Shown here: positions 34,145 to 41,085 of the stretch, piece after piece
Position numbering within the stretch: position 1 is the first letter of the stretch
Layout: each line of letters begins with the position of its first letter
NCBI GenBank assembly: GCA_946186455.1
Contig: CAMHNK010000003.1
Coordinates: 1 to 41,085, forward strand
From: an uncultured Candidatus Saccharibacteria bacterium
GTDB lineage: Bacteria; Patescibacteriota; Saccharimonadia; Saccharimonadales; Saccharimonadaceae
Reading direction: 5' to 3'
Length of the DNA stretch: 41,085 nt
Program-made: the position numbers and the translations under genes
Notes under the pieces: model-generated
The model's input: only the letters and a program-made list of their open reading frames with translations
What the model was told of the DNA's origin: nothing
The model's database searches: none

Positions 34145-34828
34145 TTATTTACCAAGTTGCATAATGAGTACAACTACGAGCACTGCAACGATTAAACCAG
34201 CAACCGCTACAAGTGCAATCAAAGTTGATTTGCTAGTTTTCTTCTTGGCTGGAGCTGGAGCCGAGGTGTTTGTCGGCTGATCACTAGTAGCCGGATCGTT
34301 AAAAGCAACACTTGGTGTGCGACCTGGATCGGCGGCCGGAGCGGCACCTTCCGGAACGGAAATCGCACTACCGATTGAACCAGGAACTGGTTCAGCAGCC
34401 TTGAATGGGGCCTTGAGTTCTTCTTCAACTGGATCCGGTGCTTTCGGTGGAGCCGGCATCGTAATTGGGTCAGTTGCGCCAACAAGTGGTTGACTACCTG
34501 CGCCTGGAGCAGCAAATACCTCTGAAGCAGACATTTGATTAAATACTGGAGCAGCACCCGGAGCAGCAACTGGTGGCACCGGTGGTACCGGTGGCACGCC
34601 TGGAGCAGCAGGTGCGGCCGGAGCAACAGGTGCAACTGGCGCCGGAGCTGGAGCAACTGGCGCAGCAGGTGCGGTCGGAGCAACAGGCGCAGCTGGAGCT
34701 GGAGCAACCGACGCTGCTGGGGCAGCTGGTTCTGGGGCTGGTACTGGTGGTACTGGTGGTACCGGTGGGACGGCCGGTGCAGCTGGAGCTGGAGCCGGTG
34801 TCGGAGTTGGATTAGTTAGTGGATCCAT
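34145..34828 (-). CDS. Pro/Ala-rich tail-anchored protein, 227 residues
   Basis: No family recognised. Residues 1 to about 105 are an almost pure Pro/Ala/Val low-complexity stretch (APAAPV, PPVPPV repeats), followed by a more ordinary polar stretch (about 106-195), a Lys-rich KKKTSKS and one membrane helix at about 201-224 near the C-terminus. This places the bulk on the cytoplasmic side if it is a simple tail anchor. Pro/Ala stretches often act as stiff spacers. AAGGAA precedes the ATG, and a promoter (TTAACA, 17 bases, TGG-TAAACT) overlaps the end of the upstream gene. Confidence 0.85.
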   Translation of the reverse strand: MDPLTNPTPTPAPAPAAPAVPPVPPVPPVPAPEPAAPAASVAPAPAAPVAPTAPAAPVAPAPAPVAPVAPAAPAAPGVPPVPPVPPVAAPGAAPVFNQMSASEVFAAPGAGSQPLVGATDPITMPAPPKAPDPVEEELKAPFKAAEPVPGSIGSAISVPEGAAPAADPGRTPSVAFNDPATSDQPTNTSAPAPAKKKTSKSTLIALVAVAGLIVAVLVVVLIMQLGK

Positions 34829-34869
34829 TTGTTATATTCCTTACTTTTTTATACACTATACTTTATTCT

Positions 34870-34898
34870 AGTTTACCATTAATGCTTATTTTTGTTAA
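34870..34898 (-). promoter_or_regulatory. Promoter for the Pro/Ala-rich gene
   Basis: TTAACA (34893-34898) and TAAACT (34870-34875) on the minus strand are 17 bases apart, with TGG before the -10. The -35 overlaps the stop codon of the preceding gene. Confidence 0.7.
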
Positions 34899-37800
34899 TA
34901 CCTCGGTGCGATTTCGTGGGTATAGACTGCTGTCAGATTCTTGTGTTCGTTATTTGGATCTGACTTTGCTCTACCCCAAAGAATCGTCGAAGTATCGTAA
35001 TTCACAATTTCGGCCGGAACTTTCGAATTCACGCCGGTCGCCGCACCGTACGTACGGTTAAAGAACAATTTATTTGTAATGATTGCGCCATTCACTTGCA
35101 AGCGATATGAGTTCTGTCTAGAATTAATGTCATTCGATTCACAAGTGCTCAGATCATTCTCAGCGATAATAATCGCATCAATTCGTCTGACCGTACAACC
35201 AATCTTAATATTATTCGCATAAATAATCACCTTCGGAATCTGGTCGAGCGCCGTGAAGGTCGAACTCTGATACTGAATATTGCCATTAATCGTCAAGTCG
35301 CCAGCCACATTAATAATATGCGTTCTGCCAACATTCACAGTGTTCGCGTTAATCGTCGCATTGCCGTTCACATTGTACCTTACGATATTCTTCGCTGAAC
35401 TATTGTTAATCGTAATCGTCGAGCCACCGGAAAGCTCATTGACTAGGCTGTCCTCATTCGGCAGTTGCCCAATTAGCGACTTCTGATTTGATAGCACGGC
35501 CGAGATTCCGGAATTACCAGTTACCTGTGCCCCCGGACAGATACCAGATACGATGTTACTAGCGTAGTTTGCTAAGCTGAGCGGCACCCGATATTTACAG
35601 TAGTCCGACGCTGGCTCTTGCGAGCCACCCCCTGCGATGTTATTAGCAAGACCGGAAGCGGCACCTGATGCGAGAGCGAGGATCGTACCATTAGCCGTTA
35701 CGCTTTGCTCAACCCATGACGAGAAGACAAACACGCCACTAAATGCCGGAAGATTCTTCAAATTATTCTTAATCGCGGCAGAAGTCTTAATCGTACCACC
35801 AGAATACAGGCTACCACCCCAAACTTGGAAACTCGGACGCTTTGCAATCAGGAAACATTTCGATTCGGAAATCCGCCAAGTTTTGCTACCTTCTTTTTCA
35901 TTCCAGTTGGTATAAGCACCACTGTATGCTGGGTAAGTTGCCACGGCCACACAAATGTAGGTTCCGGCCTTTTGATCCGGCACGCTCATTTTGAGCTCAC
36001 GATTGTAAGCAATACCATCAAGTCTACCCGTCGTGTTGAGCGGGCTGTTTTCCTCATTATCATAACGACAATTCACATCATCCTTAGTTAGCCCGAAGTA
36101 TCTACAAACATCCTGCGTCTTACCATTACCCCAACTATCCGCGGCGTTTTTCACGCCATTAAGTGGTGTGTAAATAATGATACGCCCTAAGAATTCCGGC
36201 ACAATCGTTGCATACTTTTGCGCATCGGAACCATCCGTCGTTTCCGGATTCTTGCGCGGAACCACGTCGATTTCATATTCAATCTTCTTGTCTTCACCAG
36301 CATAAACTGGATCGGTATTGTCGGTCTTAATCTTGAGCGCCATATCAAAGTTATACGGAACATAAGCGTGTGCGATGCTCGTCTTGCTTGTCGTGCTAAC
36401 ATTAGCGAGGTTATCTTTTGCCGTGCTATAAGACGTAAAGGTCACTTGGCTTGGCGACATCGCCGTCGCGTTCGATTTAGTAATGTTCGTCGTCACCGAC
36501 TCACCCAAATCCTTACCTACTTCCGAAATCGTCACGCGGTGAGTATTAACTTCTTTTTGCTTATCCGTTTTACCAAGATTATAATAATGTGGCGTCGAAT
36601 AGCTAAATGAGCCGTTGCTATGTACCATGATGGCATTATTCCAACTATTATTATTGCCACGGTTTTGGTTAAACAGCTGATATAGATAGTAATAAGTATT
36701 TAACGAGCCGGTCGGCTTAACCGCACCACCATCAATTTGCAACCTTTGCGGCACGAGATAAGTCGTGTATTGGAGAATCGGGTTATAAGTTGCACGATAT
36801 GAAATAGTATTACCCGGCTTCGCGTAAACCGCCTTCTGATACTTATGATATTTAGTCGGACCATCTGGGTTCTTCACGCGCATATCGAGGAAGGCATCGC
36901 TGAGTTGGTCGTCCTCCATCGTCGTCGGATCATTCGTCGGGTCATCCGGTTGCGCCTTACCCAGCGCCGAAGCACAAAGCTTGAGTGAAGTGTAAGCCGG
37001 CGGCGTTACATAGTTATTATTCGGTTTGAATTGTAAAATCTCACAAACCACCTGCCCAGGTTTCAAAGTCAAATTATTGTCCGTGAGTACCTGGTGCGGG
37101 TTCCTCGTAAAGTATTCTTCGCCACTACCAAGATTGTTATTTGCCGTGACAGTCGAGGAATAGTTTGAAGTACGCGAAATTACATAATTAGTCGAACCGG
37201 TACCAGCCGTGCGCCTAAGATTATGGTTAAACGAAACCGTACATCCCGTCACCGGACAGTTGTCGATATTCTTTACCACTGTCTTACTCGCATCGGTCCA
37301 ATCCACGGTGTCACTACCAGATGGTGTCGTTACATTAATCTTACCCTGGAAGGTTGATGGTTTAGCATAGGCGCAAGCCTTGACTGTTACATTACCATTC
37401 CCCTTCGGGCTAAATACAACATAATAGCACAAGGTCTCACCCGGGCGAATCGATTCTACATATGGATTTCGATAGGCCGATCGTAGCCACACGCTAAGCG
37501 TTGAACCAGACGTACTTGGTGCAAACGGAGCCGCCGGATTAGTCGTCTGCTGATACGCAGAACCACCAGTTATTTGCCGGTAAACCACAAAGTTTACATT
37601 ACCTTCACCTTTTTCTAGCTTCATCGCAATATCAAAGGCTACATCACAACCCGAATTCGGACAATCTATCTGGATATTCTGCGTCGCGTCTCGCTGGGAG
37701 AAACCAGTACCAGTCCCACTTATCGAACTACCACCGGATACCCTCGCTCGCGCCGAGAATTCCTGATGCTGATAAATCGCATAAACTGTCTGATTACTCC

Positions 37801-38863
37801 AAAGTGCCGTCACCGCGTACGTTATATTGGTCGAAATATATGAAGAGCTACTTAGACTACTCTTCCAGCCCACAAAAGTATACGCTGCCGCCGTTCGCCG
37901 CGTGATTGCGGCATAGTACCCTTCTTCCACCGTATTTGTTACATTGGACATCAAATTCCGAAGCGAATTACCATCCGTATCGTACGCAATACCAGTCAAA
38001 GTATATTCCTTGTATTCATGATACACGGCGTACATTGTGGCGTCACTATACATATACTGGCCCCACCAAGTATCCGTCGACGCATAATACGAATCATTCT
38101 TCCGGTACTTCCAACCCTTAAATATATAATTGGTCTTCTCACGACGATACACATAAGTATAATTTCCTTCTTCCACTGTACTTGTCACGTCACGAATAAT
38201 GTTTCTCAGTGAATTACCATTTTCGTCCACCGCCACCGCTGTCAAAGTATATTCTTTTACTTGTGGCTGAACTTCTTCCACCGAACTTGGACCACAGAAC
38301 CAACCCAGGTTACTACCATAGCCCCAACCAGATCTAAAAGTGTTTGGATCTTGCGCTTGGAGTGCCAAATAAATCTCTCGTACGTCTTCCCACCTACCAT
38401 CATTCCAGTTATAACCATACGCATACTTCATCGGCCCACCAAAGAAGACCGAATAGTACGAGCCTGTACCAATCGAGCTAATACCACGCTGATCGTACTG
38501 ATCATACGAATAGCCACAGTTCCAGTTGCTATAGCCTCTCTGTGCCACCCAGGCATAACGCCAATAGCCACCATAATCACCGCAACCTCTAATATGGCCG
38601 CCGGCTGCCACACCATCCTCTTGACAAGTGTTATCGTCCACGGTACCGCTAATACGAATATCATTTGAAGAGGTTGAATACCAACGCCAAACCGCACCAA
38701 AACATGTCGCAAGCACCAAGCTCTGACAACCCGGAACACCACCATAACCACCACCATAACCTTCACCGGCTTGCACCGACCCAATCATGACGGTACCAGA
38801 AACAATAAACGAAATAAAACCACCAATCAGAATTGCCCAAATTCTTTTAATGCTGGTTTTCAT
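34895..38863 (-). CDS. Large secreted multidomain surface protein, 1322 residues
   Basis: A signal peptide (residues 1-32, cut after VQA) is followed by a Gly/Tyr/Trp/Cys-rich domain (about 33-195). Two InlB B-repeat-like units follow (203-283 and 285-365, each with KEYTLT...EEGxY...F.GWK...YAxY). Next is a duplicated domain of about 130 residues with a CPxxGC motif (about 370-502 and 506-636). Further beta-rich domains follow, then a C-terminal part with short Asn/Ile/Gly repeats (about 1130-1250) that looks like a parallel beta-helix. There is no LPXTG motif or C-terminal membrane helix, so attachment is unclear. The ATG at 38863 has AGGGGG upstream; a GTG two codons earlier is an alternative. 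It overlaps the end of the preceding gene. Confidence 0.9.
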   Translation of the reverse strand: MKTSIKRIWAILIGGFISFIVSGTVMIGSVQAGEGYGGGYGGVPGCQSLVLATCFGAVWRWYSTSSNDIRISGTVDDNTCQEDGVAAGGHIRGCGDYGGYWRYAWVAQRGYSNWNCGYSYDQYDQRGISSIGTGSYYSVFFGGPMKYAYGYNWNDGRWEDVREIYLALQAQDPNTFRSGWGYGSNLGWFCGPSSVEEVQPQVKEYTLTAVAVDENGNSLRNIIRDVTSTVEEGNYTYVYRREKTNYIFKGWKYRKNDSYYASTDTWWGQYMYSDATMYAVYHEYKEYTLTGIAYDTDGNSLRNLMSNVTNTVEEGYYAAITRRTAAAYTFVGWKSSLSSSSYISTNITYAVTALWSNQTVYAIYQHQEFSARARVSGGSSISGTGTGFSQRDATQNIQIDCPNSGCDVAFDIAMKLEKGEGNVNFVVYRQITGGSAYQQTTNPAAPFAPSTSGSTLSVWLRSAYRNPYVESIRPGETLCYYVVFSPKGNGNVTVKACAYAKPSTFQGKINVTTPSGSDTVDWTDASKTVVKNIDNCPVTGCTVSFNHNLRRTAGTGSTNYVISRTSNYSSTVTANNNLGSGEEYFTRNPHQVLTDNNLTLKPGQVVCEILQFKPNNNYVTPPAYTSLKLCASALGKAQPDDPTNDPTTMEDDQLSDAFLDMRVKNPDGPTKYHKYQKAVYAKPGNTISYRATYNPILQYTTYLVPQRLQIDGGAVKPTGSLNTYYYLYQLFNQNRGNNNSWNNAIMVHSNGSFSYSTPHYYNLGKTDKQKEVNTHRVTISEVGKDLGESVTTNITKSNATAMSPSQVTFTSYSTAKDNLANVSTTSKTSIAHAYVPYNFDMALKIKTDNTDPVYAGEDKKIEYEIDVVPRKNPETTDGSDAQKYATIVPEFLGRIIIYTPLNGVKNAADSWGNGKTQDVCRYFGLTKDDVNCRYDNEENSPLNTTGRLDGIAYNRELKMSVPDQKAGTYICVAVATYPAYSGAYTNWNEKEGSKTWRISESKCFLIAKRPSFQVWGGSLYSGGTIKTSAAIKNNLKNLPAFSGVFVFSSWVEQSVTANGTILALASGAASGLANNIAGGGSQEPASDYCKYRVPLSLANYASNIVSGICPGAQVTGNSGISAVLSNQKSLIGQLPNEDSLVNELSGGSTITINNSSAKNIVRYNVNGNATINANTVNVGRTHIINVAGDLTINGNIQYQSSTFTALDQIPKVIIYANNIKIGCTVRRIDAIIIAENDLSTCESNDINSRQNSYRLQVNGAIITNKLFFNRTYGAATGVNSKVPAEIVNYDTSTILWGRAKSDPNNEHKNLTAVYTHEIAPRY
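36956..37756 (-). repeat. Tandem duplicated four-cysteine domain (within the 1322-residue protein)
   Basis: Two units of about 130 residues share the order CPxxGCxVxF, then a YxxxRxxxx strand, then PGxxxCxxxxFxPxxN, and end in KxCAxA. Copy 1 spans about residues 370-502 and copy 2 about 506-636. DNA identity between copies looks low, so this is an old duplication. Confidence 0.7.
37769..38257 (-). repeat. Two tandem InlB B-repeat-like units (within the 1322-residue protein)
   Basis: Units at residues 203-283 and 285-365 share KEYTLTxxAxDxxGNSLRN, TVEEGxY, TFxGWK-like and YAxY blocks. These are small beta folds seen in many bacterial surface proteins. Confidence 0.78.
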
Positions 38864-39404
38864 TGTCACATCCCCCTTCTATACATCCATAATAGTCTTT
38901 ATGTGCCTGCACGGACAAAGCCTCATACTCTTCCGCTTTTTCCGTCTCGCCTAAATCTCTATATACTACCGCATAAGTATGGTAAAAATGTTCCCGTTGT
39001 CTTTCTGGCACTTCCGGAAAATTCACCTTATCGAGCTCTTTTAACGCCTCTTCGTAATATCCAAATTCATCCTTGTCTAACTCTTGAATATACGCTAGCA
39101 AAAATTCGTATTTGTATTCGCGGTTCTCGCACTGCTCCGAATAAGCTTGGAGTAAATCTAGCTCCTCACTTTCGGATTTTTGCATTGCACTCGTAATTGC
39201 ATTACTTACTTCGCTAAGATCTTTAAAATTACAATCAACCTTACCAATCTCTGGTGCTTTTGGACGGAAGAAATTAATGTAAATCAGTCCACCAGAAAGA
39301 CCGATGATTGCCACAATAAAGAAAATCAAAAACCCATATAAAATGAAGTTGCTTTGTTTTTTCTCTACCTCAACTGGTACAGAACCACTCTCTCCCACGT
39401 CCAT
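38847..39404 (-). CDS. Single-pass membrane protein with helical repeat-like outer domain, 185 residues
   Basis: No family is recognised with certainty. Residues 1-20 are polar and cytoplasmic, one membrane helix lies at about 23-46, and the rest is an acidic, helix-rich domain outside the membrane. Around residues 125-172 paired helices (YYEEALKELDKV; YAVVYRDLGETEKAEEYEALS) look like tetratricopeptide-type repeats. Four cysteines (including the last two in the C-terminal CIEGGCD) could form disulfides outside. Its end overlaps the start of the 1322-residue secreted protein by 17 bases, so they are probably made together. Its own -10 is 6 bases before the ATG. Confidence 0.85.
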   Translation of the reverse strand: MDVGESGSVPVEVEKKQSNFILYGFLIFFIVAIIGLSGGLIYINFFRPKAPEIGKVDCNFKDLSEVSNAITSAMQKSESEELDLLQAYSEQCENREYKYEFLLAYIQELDKDEFGYYEEALKELDKVNFPEVPERQREHFYHTYAVVYRDLGETEKAEEYEALSVQAHKDYYGCIEGGCDNENQH

Positions 39405-39410
39405 ATATAT

Positions 39411-39416
39411 ATTATA
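39411..39416 (-). promoter_or_regulatory. -10 box for the leaderless 185-residue gene
   Basis: TATAAT (39411-39416) on the minus strand lies 6 bases before the ATG; an overlapping TGC-TAATAT is also present just upstream. Confidence 0.55.
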
Positions 39417-39457
39417 TTAGCACAAGCTTTTTAATGTTTTAAGTATTTTTATACTTT

Positions 39458-41085
39458 TTAGCGACCTCCGCCGCCGCCTCCGCCGCCGCCTCCGCCGGAG
39501 AAGCCGCCGCCTCCGCCACCAGAGAATCCAGACGAATATCCACCACCACCGGAAATACTTCTGCTGCTACTATAGCTTGTTGAGCTATTAGCATACCTCG
39601 TGGCACTATTGATAAGAGAATGCATCCGATAAGAATCTAATCCACTTCCATACCACTCCGGTTCCTCGATGTCCATTGTCTTGCAATAATCTTCCATTTC
39701 TTTCATCCAGCTCTCCTCAAGTCCAAACACCGCCGCATACGGAAGTAATTTCTCATATAGGTTCACGATTCCTTTCGCCGAAACATCCGCACCGCTCACG
39801 CTCTGCAAAAATTTCAATCTATCTGCTTCCGCCATTTTGATATACATTTTTAGCCCATCCATAAATCTCGAAGCCTCAAGTCCTTTTTTCGTCCTTGCCA
39901 TGTATTTATTCGTATTCTCACGAAGCAAAGCAAAGATAATAATTGTTAAAATCACCGTTACGCATATAACTGGTAATACATATTCTTTTCCTACCGCTAC
40001 ACCGACTAGGGCGTCCTCGGATTCCGGATTTAAAAGTCCAGCAAACACCACAATCGTAAACGGAATGAAATACCAAAACGCCAATATAAAACCAATGATC
40101 TGCCCAATAATACTACCACCACTCGAAGTATATTCTGAATACTTTGATTCCGCTAGCCCATACGATTTCAAATTCGAAATAATTGACTTTGTATAATTTC
40201 GACCCAAACTCGCCAGCGACGAAGTTGGGGTTTGTTTTTTAATCTCAATTTCATCACCATCTTTTACGGCCGTACCACCGTTTAGAATCTTCAGAATTAT
40301 GCTCCCCTCTTTTGTGATGTTTTCATTTTTTTCTACCAAAATCTTCCACTTATTTTTCTTGGACGACTCGTCTTTTATTAAACGGATTTGTTTCTTCACC
40401 AACATATCAAGTAGCACTGCAACCTTTGAGTCTTTTTTATCACCAATATAGATTTCCGCCATTTCGCCAACCGTATATTTATCATGCGGTTGGAACTCCG
40501 GTTTTACAAAAAATCCTTTATAGAATTTTCGCTTTTCTTTTGCTTTGATGAATTTTTTTAATGGGAAAAACAGAATAATTACACAAATTGCAATCACACC
40601 CACCATGATTTTTATCAAAGTATAATTCTTATCAAGCGGTGGAATTACGAAAGAATTCGGTTTAAATTGAACATCGAAAGTTAAATTTTCAAAACTGTCC
40701 AAATCCTCGGTTACAAATTGTACGCCATCCTCAATTTCCGTAATTACACATTTATCCTCATTTTTGCCATATTTACCAACATAACACCATTTTTTGTTTT
40801 CGTAATTCTCTTTCACTTCCGGTGAAAAATGAATTCTCGCCGTAACCTTATCAAATCTCTGAGACCATCCATTACCATTTGTATCCCAATATAATTCCTG
40901 ATAATCACCCCAATCCGTTACCGGCTTAACAAATTCATATTCAAAAGTATAAACTTGCCTACCTAGCACGTAATCATCGTTCCCGGTGCAAACTCTAAAG
41001 AAACCGTTCATTTTTTCAATACTGTAAATCGGCTCTTTTACGCCATTTCTGGTCAATTTCAAATTTGATTCGTTCAAATCATAGA
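39458..41085 (-). CDS. DUF2207-family membrane protein, partial (N-terminus outside window)
   Basis: The frame is open to the right edge, so the signal peptide and first residues are missing. The visible part has the DUF2207 extracellular beta domain (Y.FEYEFVKPVTDWGDYQELYW, then FDKVTARIHFSPE), a membrane helix near visible residue 155-172, and a cytoplasmic part with a winged-helix-like region. A pair of helices follows near 325-350 and 370-390. The C-terminus is a long Gly/Ser run ending in an eleven-glycine tract. The family's function is not established; members are predicted membrane proteins. It lies upstream of the helical-repeat and secreted proteins on the same strand, suggesting a surface operon. 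Confidence 0.9.
   Translation of the reverse strand, partial: YDLNESNLKLTRNGVKEPIYSIEKMNGFFRVCTGNDDYVLGRQVYTFEYEFVKPVTDWGDYQELYWDTNGNGWSQRFDKVTARIHFSPEVKENYENKKWCYVGKYGKNEDKCVITEIEDGVQFVTEDLDSFENLTFDVQFKPNSFVIPPLDKNYTLIKIMVGVIAICVIILFFPLKKFIKAKEKRKFYKGFFVKPEFQPHDKYTVGEMAEIYIGDKKDSKVAVLLDMLVKKQIRLIKDESSKKNKWKILVEKNENITKEGSIILKILNGGTAVKDGDEIEIKKQTPTSSLASLGRNYTKSIISNLKSYGLAESKYSEYTSSGGSIIGQIIGFILAFWYFIPFTIVVFAGLLNPESEDALVGVAVGKEYVLPVICVTVILTIIIFALLRENTNKYMARTKKGLEASRFMDGLKMYIKMAEADRLKFLQSVSGADVSAKGIVNLYEKLLPYAAVFGLEESWMKEMEDYCKTMDIEEPEWYGSGLDSYRMHSLINSATRYANSSTSYSSSRSISGGGGYSSGFSGGGGGGFSGGGGGGGGGGGR

Noticed and set aside
39458-39540. Poly-glycine run at the end of the DUF2207 gene as a frameshift or assembly artefact
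   Set aside because: Gly/Ser-rich C-termini are common in this family and the frame stays open to a normal stop.

Overview
The window is a gene-dense segment (about 44% GC by eye) from a member of the Patescibacteria/CPR, most likely Candidatus Saccharibacteria (TM7). The reasons are small housekeeping proteins with lineage-typical losses (cysteine-less L36, L32 and RpoC zinc sites), a sortase embedded in the translocon/ribosomal operon, large unrecognised surface proteins, and ordinary use of UGA as a stop (for example secY, ftsX), which argues against the UGA-recoding Gracilibacteria/SR1. The phylum assignment is inference; no 16S gene is present.

Layout. (1) 1-10118, minus strand: rpoB-rpoC, then secY-sortase-infA-rpmJ-rpsM (cut at the left edge). 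RNA polymerase genes are joined to what is normally the end of the spc operon and start of the alpha operon. A 305-base non-coding stretch before rpoB holds a consensus promoter, a structured leader and a candidate small RNA with its own promoter and terminator. (2) 10424-15002, minus: khpA-like KH protein, rpsP, an unknown gene, then the rpmF-nusB-Nudix-rnc operon, a second unknown gene and a glutaredoxin. (3) 15031-19436: a divergent promoter pair, an unknown plus-strand gene, a SpoU-type RNA methyltransferase (minus), then tsaC-like and leuS (plus). (4) 19506-28334, minus: pheS-pheT-ftsE-ftsX-CHAP hydrolase (PcsB-like)-S41 protease-GT4 glycosyltransferase. This reads as a cell-wall remodelling/division module attached to a tRNA synthetase operon. 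(5) 28343-32625: a 984-residue glycine/alanine-rich membrane protein, a small tail-anchored protein, and a divergent aquaporin-family channel. (6) 32679-41085, minus: metG and a surface cluster: a DUF2207 membrane protein (cut at the right edge), a single-pass helical-repeat-like protein, a 1322-residue secreted multidomain protein and a Pro/Ala-rich tail-anchored protein.

Expression. Two start modes are visible. Ribosomal, RNA polymerase and some other genes have Shine-Dalgarno sequences. At least ten other genes have a -10 box, often of the extended TGn type, only 6-9 bases before the ATG and no Shine-Dalgarno sequence, so they are probably leaderless. Two of these -10 boxes contain the stop codon of the gene before.

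Best leads for something undescribed: removal of zinc ligands from L36, L32 and both RpoC zinc sites together with an altered RpoC trigger loop; the 984-residue membrane protein; a duplicated four-cysteine domain in the 1322-residue secreted protein; an aquaporin homologue without the selectivity-filter arginine; and the RNA elements in front of rpoB. No CRISPR array, tRNA, rRNA, insertion sequence or prophage gene was found.
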